Shown here piece after piece: positions 5,592 to 12,322 of a stretch of 13,661 nucleotides of DNA. A program made the translations under genes and the position numbers. The DNA lies in contig JACMLC010000489.1 in the NCBI GenBank assembly GCA_014379795.1, positions 1 to 13,661 of the forward strand, read 5' to 3'. This stretch comes from Pyrinomonadaceae bacterium (lineage in GTDB: Bacteria > Acidobacteriota > Blastocatellia > Pyrinomonadales > Pyrinomonadaceae). Under the pieces are notes generated by a model. The model worked only from the letters and a program-made list of their open reading frames with translations, was not told the DNA's origin and did not search any database. Numbering within the stretch: the first letter of the stretch is position 1; the number at the start of each line of letters is the position of its first letter.

Positions 5592-7748
5592 ATGAAGAAA
5601 AATAAGCCTGTCGTTTTTGTCAGCTACAGTCATAAAGATAAAACTAGAAAGGACAAACTCTTAACGCATCTCAGCGTTTTGCAAAAGCTCGGTCGCATTG
5701 ATCTTTTTCATGACAATCTGATTCAAGCGGGCGCGGATTGGGAAGGCAAAATTAAACAGTCTATTTCCGAGGCCGCCGTGGCTATCCTGCTGATTACCGA
5801 TAATTTTCTGGCATCGGATTACATTTCGCGGAAGGAGTTACCCATAATCCGCAAACGTCAGAAGAGTGGCGAGTTAATAGTCTTCCCCATCATCGCCAGA
5901 GAATGTGCCTGGGATGAAATCAAATGGCTCCAAAAAACCAACGTCCGGCCTCAAGATGCGCGCCCCGTCTGGGCCACCAATCGCGGAGTGAATGATAAAG
6001 CTCTCAGAGATATTGCCAAAGAGGTGGCGGCGCTCATCAGAAAATTGCAGAAGGCCGCCCCTTCTAAGTCTCAGCCGGTAGTTACGAAAAAAGCTTCGTC
6101 GGGCGTTAAGCGTCAACGGACTTCTCAACCGGCGTCAAAAGCTGTGGCCGGGATAGAGGTTAAAGAGCGAGCCGAAGAGCCAGCCCAGTCCAAAGCCGCC
6201 AAGATCATCCGCCCTGGCCAACTTGAGCGCGACGCGACCATTCCGCAATGCTTGGATAATCAGTATGTTTCCAACGAAGTGTTCACAGGGATGGTGAGCA
6301 ACGGGCTTGATTATACAGACCCGAGCGTTAATAAGCTTCGTGAGCGAGATGCCAAGAATGAGTTTATCCGATCACTGATTTACTCTTCTCAGATCGTTGT
6401 CAATCGCGCCTTCATAAAGAATAATCCGTTCTTGTATAAAAACTACCTGCCGGGAAAAAGCAAAAGCATCGGAGCCTTTGCCAGCCTCGTGCGGAGCAAG
6501 GCCATAGTCCCTTATTTATTCAGAGAACATTCTTTCACCGAGAAGCTTAATTTCGATGAAAGCAAAGAAGGAGACACCGCTGCCAGAGCGCTTCTGGATG
6601 TGATTGGCGAAGATGTCACCTGTGTCCGGTTCTCGGAGAATGACAAGGAGAACGAAACAAAGATCAGTCTTCTCAGTTCCGAGTTTGGAGGTTATCTGAC
6701 GAAACTGCGGATGCTCTCCGACGGACAGCTCAAGGCTATGGCCGATGAGTTGTTTGAAGCCGAGCGAGCGCCGGTGAAAATCACTAATTTCAAAAAGCAG
6801 ATTACCAAACTCGCCGAGTACGCTTTTAAAAAGGGAGCGGGGTTGAGCAGAGAAGATATTTATAAGGATTGGTTCGCCGAAGGAACAACCGAGTCTGAAA
6901 GAAAAGCTAATACCGTGAGGGGACGCTTTCGTCAAAGCGACGGGAAGAACTGTTTATTCGAACTCAAGAAGCTGGTTGACCTGCGCTATAACACAAACCT
7001 TCCCGATCTGCTGAAGCGCTTCACGTTTACGCCTGCCGGGATGCCCAGCCGAATTGCCCTTCAGGATTTCAATCCGGTCACGGACGCGGTGAAATCCACC
7101 GAGGCAGAAAAATTTGTTGATGATACCTTCAATCGTTTCGATCAAATGCAGCGAGTCATAATGGCAACCCAGCAAAAGAAAATGAATCTCCCGTTACTGA
7201 AGAACCTGACGGTAGCAGATGTTCAGACCATCCGGAGTTTCCCGGAATGGCATAAGTTCACGCAAGCTCAAAAGAAGGTTCTGGAGGATCCGCATTCGTT
7301 GACGGATTTCCAGACAAAGCTCGATGACTTCCAACTGGCGATGACCAAATGGTTCAATAAAACGTACCCGCAGAAAGAGGGCCGAAAGGCGTTCTTCAAC
7401 TATGCAACGTTGACGCTGCAATTGGCTGAACAGGTTTTCGTGTTCGGGATTGATCCATCGGGCGAGCACAAAGGAGTGAAAGCTAAAGTTATCCCTTATC
7501 AAGCTCAAAGCTTGGAGGATGTGCGAGAGGTCGAAGGCTTTATGATGTCGCTGTTGGTCAGCGCAGTAGATGTCAAGAAAAGAGAGATAGACAAAGATCG
7601 CAGCTATAGCATTGAGTTGCTGCGTTCAAGCGAGGTACTCTCAGGCAAAGATGTGTTGGATATGATTAAGCGATTTGAGAGTATCGGTAAAGAGAAAGTG
7701 AATTACGCCAACGTCCAACAACTGGCCGAGCAAGGCAAGAAAATCTGA
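5592..7748 (+). CDS. TIR domain protein with a large uncharacterised C-terminal region (candidate defence effector)
   Basis: A 718-aa cytoplasmic protein with GAGGA 7 bases before the ATG. Residues 5-150 are a bacterial TIR domain: box 1 VVFVSYSHKDK (7-17), the DLFHDN segment (38-42), GADW (47-50), ISEAAVAILLITDNFLASDY (58-77), and Glu82 in RKELPII at the place of the catalytic glutamate of TIR NADases. Residues about 155-205 are a Lys/Ser/Ala/Glu-rich linker. Residues about 206-718 are soluble and largely helical and match no family I can name; notable stretches are SSQIVVNRAFIKNNPF (265-280), RSKAIVPYLFREHSF (301-315) and LAEQVFVFGIDPSGEHKG (611-628). Bacterial TIR domains cleave NAD+ or make ADP-ribose-derived signals in anti-phage systems such as Thoeris. 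Whether this one does so is inferred. The NUDIX gene begins 5 bases after the stop. G+C is low for the window (26/60 at 5641-5700, 25/60 at 7141-7200), consistent with transfer. Confidence 0.88.
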   Translation: MKKNKPVVFVSYSHKDKTRKDKLLTHLSVLQKLGRIDLFHDNLIQAGADWEGKIKQSISEAAVAILLITDNFLASDYISRKELPIIRKRQKSGELIVFPIIARECAWDEIKWLQKTNVRPQDARPVWATNRGVNDKALRDIAKEVAALIRKLQKAAPSKSQPVVTKKASSGVKRQRTSQPASKAVAGIEVKERAEEPAQSKAAKIIRPGQLERDATIPQCLDNQYVSNEVFTGMVSNGLDYTDPSVNKLRERDAKNEFIRSLIYSSQIVVNRAFIKNNPFLYKNYLPGKSKSIGAFASLVRSKAIVPYLFREHSFTEKLNFDESKEGDTAARALLDVIGEDVTCVRFSENDKENETKISLLSSEFGGYLTKLRMLSDGQLKAMADELFEAERAPVKITNFKKQITKLAEYAFKKGAGLSREDIYKDWFAEGTTESERKANTVRGRFRQSDGKNCLFELKKLVDLRYNTNLPDLLKRFTFTPAGMPSRIALQDFNPVTDAVKSTEAEKFVDDTFNRFDQMQRVIMATQQKKMNLPLLKNLTVADVQTIRSFPEWHKFTQAQKKVLEDPHSLTDFQTKLDDFQLAMTKWFNKTYPQKEGRKAFFNYATLTLQLAEQVFVFGIDPSGEHKGVKAKVIPYQAQSLEDVREVEGFMMSLLVSAVDVKKREIDKDRSYSIELLRSSEVLSGKDVLDMIKRFESIGKEKVNYANVQQLAEQGKKI

Positions 7749-7753
7749 CAACC

Positions 7754-8467
7754 ATGCTTACCCAACGCCAGCAAGAGGCCATCTCCGATTATCTTGACTT
7801 CACGCGAATCTATCCGCAACTGTTTTCCCCCAGAGCTTTGCGCCGCATCATCTCTGACCGTACCAGCCTTGAGCAGTACGCCGAAGAGCACGGGGTAGTG
7901 TTGGGGGTCGCGGCTGAGACTCCGCATGCTTATTTCATCGTAGACCTTGTCGAAACGAACCGCACGGATGGCACGAAAGTGCAATATCCTTATCTGCGCC
8001 TGATTTATCGAAAGCAATTGGAGGGAGCCGTTAACACGGTGGTGCTGGGAGTTATTGCTAATGCCGAACTGGGGGCGATTGACTCGATAGTGATGCTCAG
8101 ACAGGAGAGACACGCGACAGGGCTTTTTCATCTGGAACTGCCGCGCGGCTTCGGCGAAGTGAATTTGAGCGGCGAGCAGAATGCTCTGAAGGAACTCAGG
8201 GAAGAGACAGGCTATCTGGGAGAGAGAGCCAAAATTCTCGGCGCAACCTATACGGATAGCGGCGTGATGGATGCCATGGTCGCTTTTTATTATGTTCCCA
8301 TCGTCGGAAAGCTGGAGGCCATGCCGGAAGTTGGGGAAGCTATAGATGAGATACAAATCATATCCATCGCAGAGCTTTGGGAAAAGATACGCAGCGGAGA
8401 AGTTACCGACAGTTTCACTGTGCAGGCGCTAGCATTTCTTCACGACCAAGCTCAACTTCATAGTTGA
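7754..8467 (+). CDS. NUDIX hydrolase with N-terminal extension, partner of the TIR gene
   Basis: The 237-aa protein begins 5 bases after the TIR stop; the lack of a clear Shine-Dalgarno suggests translational coupling. The NUDIX fold covers about 95-230. The box runs from Gly132 to Tyr154 (LPRGFGEV, then KELREETGY) and keeps the metal-binding core Glu147, Glu150 and Glu151 and Gly153. It departs from GX5EX7REUXEEXGU at two places: the first Glu is Leu138 and the Arg is Lys146. The preceding ELPRG resembles the ADP-ribose pyrophosphatase subgroup (E-x-P-x-G). Residues 1-94 are an extra, unrecognised segment that begins with a helical stretch (ISDYLDFTRIYPQLFSPRALRRI). NUDIX enzymes hydrolyse nucleoside diphosphates linked to another group, such as ADP-ribose or NADH. 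With a TIR gene in front, ADP-ribose or a cyclic derivative is an attractive but unproven substrate. Housekeeping ADP-ribose pyrophosphatases lack so long an extension. Confidence 0.87.
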   Translation: MLTQRQQEAISDYLDFTRIYPQLFSPRALRRIISDRTSLEQYAEEHGVVLGVAAETPHAYFIVDLVETNRTDGTKVQYPYLRLIYRKQLEGAVNTVVLGVIANAELGAIDSIVMLRQERHATGLFHLELPRGFGEVNLSGEQNALKELREETGYLGERAKILGATYTDSGVMDAMVAFYYVPIVGKLEAMPEVGEAIDEIQIISIAELWEKIRSGEVTDSFTVQALAFLHDQAQLHS

Positions 8468-8474
8468 TACACCC

Positions 8475-8491
8475 CCGGAAAACCTTCCCGG
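8475..8491 (+). other. imperfect hairpin after the NUDIX gene, possible weak terminator
   Basis: CCGGAA (8475-8480), loop AACC, then TTCC-C-GG (8485-8491) forms a six-pair stem with one bulged C, starting 7 bp after the NUDIX stop. No T-run follows, so termination would be weak. A TATAAT at 8506-8511 and a TTGACA at 8548-8553 lie downstream, but neither has a good partner hexamer. The end of the TIR-NUDIX transcript is thus not clearly marked. Confidence 0.25.
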
Positions 8492-8636
8492 TGAAGAGGC
8501 GCTTCTATAATCTCTTCTCACAGATAGGAGCATCGAATTTTAAGGTGTTGACAACCGAACGGAGCGTGCGCGAATCTTAGTGGCGCTTGCCGCCGCCATC
8601 GGCTGGCTGCCCGACACCACAGAGGTTTTACAAATT

Positions 8637-9923
8637 ATGAAAAGACGCCCGACCGTTTTTGTGTTGACGATTTTGTTGATGGCCGTTTCCGCGCAGGCGC
8701 AGTCAACGCCTCCACAGGAGACTCCGACGCAGACGCGCCCGCGCATGGTGACTGTCGCACCGTCTCCGGCTGCCGACGCGCCGCCTGCCAGCGTGTTGCC
8801 CAAGCCTGCTCCCGCGCCGGTTGGTCCGGCGGTTGGCAACAACGCAGCCCAGACAGCGCCCATACGCGGTCTCGGCATCGAGAAGATCCGCGCGCGCATC
8901 ACCGAAGCGGAGCGACTTTTCAAGACCCGCCCGGTGCTGACCGCGCTGACCCTTCCCGTTCCAACGGCTGCTGCCGGAGGGGCAACTGCTGTTAAAACCT
9001 CTGTGCCGTCAATAGACTTTGTGACCGTCGCGGCGCTGGATACGGCTACTTCCAAAATACATTTTCTGACGTTACCTAAAACTCTTTTCTTACAGAAGAG
9101 CGCGGAGGCGAATGTCTCTTCGGAAGGAAACACGTACAAGCTGCGCGTGCTGCGCGCCAACGGCGTCAACACGGCTGTGACCGTTTTCGATAGCGCAGGC
9201 CGCAGCCTCGCGCCGCTCGTCGTACAGTACCCGATTGAGCGCGGCGGAAAATTTCTGGAAATGGCTTACTACACTTCCGCGCATCCGGCTTTGATTTCGC
9301 CGGATGTCATCAGGGACGGGCAGTCTTACGTGCGGACGATGATTGACCTCGCGGCCAAACGTTTGCTGTTGAAGGGCATTAAAATCTCGCCGGAGATTAT
9401 GAACGTCGCGGAGCGCTTGTGCGTCGTAGAGCATACGGATCACGACCGCTTTCGCCGCGAGAACCGGCTCGCCCTGTTCGAGGAAATTTTTGCGCTCTTT
9501 GCTTTGAACGAGCTGGACACGTATCGCTACGCAGTGAGCTGGGCGGGCGCGGGCGGCATGGTGCAGATGATTCCGGCGACGTATCGGATGGTCAGAAACG
9601 CGCATCCGGGCGTCGGCCTCAATCCTGATTTCGTCGTGGGGATGCGCAATCACGGCAACGCGCTCGAAGCGATGCTGCTTTACATGCAGGACACCTGGAA
9701 TGACCTTGCTGCCAACGAAGAAGTTATTTATGCGCTGAGCGCAAAGCTTGCGACACAGCAAGAGCTGCTTTCAGCCGGATACAACTCGAACCCTGCGCGG
9801 CTGCCCGGCTATCTCAAACGCGGCGGCGCGGCATGGCGCACGCTGATCCCGCGCGAGACTCAGTTGTACTTGCAAATCTACCGCTCGTTTGAAAGCCTGA
9901 TTCCCATGAAGGCACGTAGTTGA
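8637..9923 (+). CDS. secreted lytic-transglycosylase-like (SLT fold) protein
   Basis: The ATG at 8637 is preferred: AGAGG at 8621-8625 precedes it by 11 bases and it gives a clean signal peptide (MKRR, hydrophobic core, AQA-Q near 20-22). A GTG at 8580 would bury that signal. The 428-aa product has a Pro/Ala-rich stretch (about 24-76), a middle region of strands (about 125-225) and an SLT-like domain (about 250-420). The latter has CVVEHTDHDRF with Glu265 where the catalytic acid is expected, then AGAGGMVQMIPATYR (303-317) like the GAxGLMQxMPxT motif. It ends with AGYNSNPARLPGYL (380-393) like AYNxGxxRV. Soluble lytic transglycosylases cleave the MurNAc-GlcNAc bond of peptidoglycan with anhydro-sugar formation. 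The match is by motif order only and the spacing is longer than usual, so activity is uncertain. It ends 31 bp from the convergent ABC gene, with no terminator visible between them. Confidence 0.72.
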   Translation: MKRRPTVFVLTILLMAVSAQAQSTPPQETPTQTRPRMVTVAPSPAADAPPASVLPKPAPAPVGPAVGNNAAQTAPIRGLGIEKIRARITEAERLFKTRPVLTALTLPVPTAAAGGATAVKTSVPSIDFVTVAALDTATSKIHFLTLPKTLFLQKSAEANVSSEGNTYKLRVLRANGVNTAVTVFDSAGRSLAPLVVQYPIERGGKFLEMAYYTSAHPALISPDVIRDGQSYVRTMIDLAAKRLLLKGIKISPEIMNVAERLCVVEHTDHDRFRRENRLALFEEIFALFALNELDTYRYAVSWAGAGGMVQMIPATYRMVRNAHPGVGLNPDFVVGMRNHGNALEAMLLYMQDTWNDLAANEEVIYALSAKLATQQELLSAGYNSNPARLPGYLKRGGAAWRTLIPRETQLYLQIYRSFESLIPMKARS

Positions 9924-9954
9924 TAGGTGGTAAATTTTAATCGCCGATAAATCT

Positions 9955-11823
9955 CTAGTCGCCGTATTGCAAACTCCCGCTCAGCGGCTCATTCGCCGCG
10001 TCCTCATCCATTGTGCGCTCGTCGCGTGAGTCGTCCGAGTATTGCAGCCGGTACAGTTTCCAGTACAGCCCGCGATGAATCAATAGCTGCTGGTGCGTGC
10101 CTTGTTCGCGGATTTCGCCGTGATGCAGGACGATGATGCGGTCTGCGCGCTGGATGGTCGAGAGGCGATGCGCGACGACGATGGAGGTGCGATTCATCAT
10201 CACGCGCTCGATGGCCTGTTGAATCAATTGCTCGGTTTCCGTGTCAATCGAGCTGGTCGCTTCGTCAAGGACGAGCAAGGCCGGATCAAAGGCGAGCGCG
10301 CGTGCGAAAGAGATTAATTGCTTTTGTCCCACCGAAAGCCCCGCGCCGCGCTCTTTCACTTCGGACTTGTAGCCTTCAGGCAGTCGTTTGATAAAACGGT
10401 CTGCGCGCACTTCGCTCGCAGCCCACTCGACGCGTTCGGCGGTGATACTGTCGCGCCCCAGACGAATATTGCCTTCGACTGTGCCGCTGAAGAGAAACAC
10501 GTCTTGCAGGACGACCGCAAAGTTCTGGCGCAGGCTCTCTAAATCCCATTCGCGCACGTCTACGCCGTCGAGCAGGATGCGCCCGCGCTGCACATCGTAA
10601 AAACGCATCAACAGATTCGTGATCGTCGTTTTGCCCGAACCCGTGTGGCCGACCAGCGCGACAGATTGTCCCGGCTCGACCTTAAACGACACGTCTTTCA
10701 GCACCCACTCGTCTTCCTTGTAAGCGAACCAGACGTTTTCAAACTCGATGCGACCCTCTGCGCGTCCGCTCTTCATTGGCTCGTCAGGCGTCGTGATCGC
10801 GATTGGCATGTCGAGGGTTTTGAAGATGCGATACGAAGCGACGACCGCCGCTTGCAGCACGTTGTACTTGTCCGAGATGTCGCGTATCGGCTGAAATAGA
10901 AGCTGTGAATATTGGATAAAGGCGACGAGCGCGCCTAAAGTCAGCACTGTGTTGCCGCCCGTGTTCTGCATCACGCGCCAGCCGCCGTACCAGATAATCA
11001 GGGAAATGCCGACCGCTCCGATTAAATCTACCAGCGGGAAAAAGACCGAGTAATAAAAAATAGTCTCAACATTAGCGTTGCGATGGTCGTCGTTGATGTC
11101 GTGAAATCGTTTGCGAGATTTTTCCTCTGCGTTAAAAATCTGCACGGTCTGCGCGCCTGAGAGATGCTCTTGAAGAAAGGCGTTGAGGCGAGCCATGCGT
11201 GTTCGCACGCGGTCATAGCCGCGCCGCGCGTGCTTGCGAAACCATGTCGTCGCGGCAAAGAGCATCGGCACGGTGATGAGCGTAACCAGCGTCAACTGCC
11301 AGTCCATCCAGAGCATCATGACGATGATCGCCGCGATCATCACCAGATCGCCGAGCACGTCTATCACCCCGGACTTGAATAGCTCGTCCAGCGCATCTAC
11401 ATCCGAAGTCAGGCGCGTCATAATGCGCCCGACCGGATTGCGGTCGTAGTAAGCGACCTCCTGATGTTGCAGCTTGTCGTAAAGCTCTGTTCTGAGGTCA
11501 TACATCACGCGCTGGCCGACGGTATTGAGCAAGACTTCCTGCACATACGAGAAGGCGAAGCGCAGAAACCAGACGCCAAAGTAGACGAGCACGAACAAGG
11601 TCAGGCCGTTCGTATTGCGCGGCAAGATGTACCAGTCAATCGCATACTGCGTGAACTTCGGCTGCATGATGCCCATCAGGTTCAAGAGCAGCGTCAACAC
11701 CAGCGCAGGCACGAGCGAGCGCACGTAGGGCTTTAAATATCCGAGCAAGCGGCGGGCGACGCGCAAGTCATACGTCTTGCCGATAGCTTCCTCTTCATGA
11801 AATTGTTTGACCGCTGTAGACAT
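9955..11823 (-). CDS. ABC exporter half-transporter B (membrane domain plus ATPase), canonical Walker B, variant signature
   Basis: A 622-aa fused permease-ATPase. Residues about 25-335 hold the six-helix ABC exporter membrane domain, including the coupling stretch VAYYDRNPVGRIMTRLTSD near 123-141. The ATPase domain (about 355-595) has Walker A GHTGSGKT (392-399), Q-loop Gln440, signature LSVGQ (496-500), Walker B LLVLDE with catalytic Glu521, and H-loop His552. The signature has Val where LSGGQ has Gly. A charged tail follows (596-622). It lies downstream of half-transporter A and the four-helix protein on the same strand, 27 bp from the latter. It probably forms a heterodimer with A that exports lipids, drugs or peptides. 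The cargo cannot be told from sequence. Length is typical (about 580-630). The weak GAAGAG directly before ATG suggests coupled translation. Confidence 0.93.
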   Translation of the reverse strand: MSTAVKQFHEEEAIGKTYDLRVARRLLGYLKPYVRSLVPALVLTLLLNLMGIMQPKFTQYAIDWYILPRNTNGLTLFVLVYFGVWFLRFAFSYVQEVLLNTVGQRVMYDLRTELYDKLQHQEVAYYDRNPVGRIMTRLTSDVDALDELFKSGVIDVLGDLVMIAAIIVMMLWMDWQLTLVTLITVPMLFAATTWFRKHARRGYDRVRTRMARLNAFLQEHLSGAQTVQIFNAEEKSRKRFHDINDDHRNANVETIFYYSVFFPLVDLIGAVGISLIIWYGGWRVMQNTGGNTVLTLGALVAFIQYSQLLFQPIRDISDKYNVLQAAVVASYRIFKTLDMPIAITTPDEPMKSGRAEGRIEFENVWFAYKEDEWVLKDVSFKVEPGQSVALVGHTGSGKTTITNLLMRFYDVQRGRILLDGVDVREWDLESLRQNFAVVLQDVFLFSGTVEGNIRLGRDSITAERVEWAASEVRADRFIKRLPEGYKSEVKERGAGLSVGQKQLISFARALAFDPALLVLDEATSSIDTETEQLIQQAIERVMMNRTSIVVAHRLSTIQRADRIIVLHHGEIREQGTHQQLLIHRGLYWKLYRLQYSDDSRDERTMDEDAANEPLSGSLQYGD

Positions 11824-11850
11824 CTCTTCTTAAAAAAACACCTTGTTCAT

Positions 11851-12297
11851 TCACCGCTGATTCTTAAAAACCGTCGCCAACAGATGCTCGCGGCGCGGGA
11901 AATGCGCCAGCATGCAGACGGCGGAAACGATAAACATCAGATAATAGTAACGCTCCGCAGTAATCATATACATGAGCAGCCCGAAGAGACTCGCTACCTC
12001 GCTTAAAGCAAAAGCGATGATGTATGCGCTCTGCACCTGCGTCGGCTGTTGCTTCTCGGCTGCCTGCTCAAGCAACTTCTTTTTCACTACGAAGGAAACA
12101 ATTGCCGTCAATATTCCTACGCCCGTGAGCGTCAATGCGAGGATACTGTTTGCCTCCGCCGCCTCAGGTCTCGGAATAAACAGCGTCATGCCAAAGAAGA
12201 GCGCAACCGAATTTAGAATCGCAAACCAGAGGATAAGCAGTATGCGATAACGCGCTTCGATGCTGACACGCGCTTTGTCTTGATTCTGTGATTGCAC
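11851..12297 (-). CDS. four-helix membrane protein between two ABC half-transporter genes
   Basis: A 148-aa protein. The GTG start at 12297 is chosen because AAGGAG (12305-12310) precedes it by 7 bases; a TTG at 12318 is also in frame. Predicted helices lie at about 18-41, 51-71, 90-112 and 118-132. A charged loop (KKKLLEQAAEKQQPTQ, 72-87) separates the second and third. Glu100 is buried in the third helix (AYIIAFALSEVASLFGLL). This helix loosely resembles the Glu-bearing helix of ATP synthase subunit c, but the four-helix layout differs. I know no named family for it. It lies 25 bp after the ABC A gene and 27 bp before ABC B, so it is almost certainly co-transcribed. It may be an accessory subunit or a bystander. 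Confidence 0.75.
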   Translation of the reverse strand: MQSQNQDKARVSIEARYRILLILWFAILNSVALFFGMTLFIPRPEAAEANSILALTLTGVGILTAIVSFVVKKKLLEQAAEKQQPTQVQSAYIIAFALSEVASLFGLLMYMITAERYYYLMFIVSAVCMLAHFPRREHLLATVFKNQR

Positions 12298-12304
12298 GGA
12301 CGCG

Positions 12305-12310
12305 CTCCTT
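12305..12310 (-). promoter_or_regulatory. ribosome binding site deciding the start of the four-helix protein
   Basis: The minus strand reads AAGGAG, then CGCGTCC, then GTG. Good match and ideal spacing favour the GTG at 12297 over the upstream in-frame TTG at 12318, which has no such site and begins only 4 bases after the previous stop. Confidence 0.6.
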
Positions 12311-12322
12311 TCTTCCAAAAGC

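Noticed and set aside
7703..8356. 217-codon open frame antisense to the NUDIX gene
   Set aside because: The plus strand encodes an unmistakable NUDIX box; the antisense product is His/Arg-rich with no domain.
8506..8553. TATAAT (8506-8511) and TTGACA (8548-8553) before the SLT-like gene
   Set aside because: They are in the wrong order to pair with each other, and neither has a good partner hexamer at 16-18 bp, so no promoter is called.
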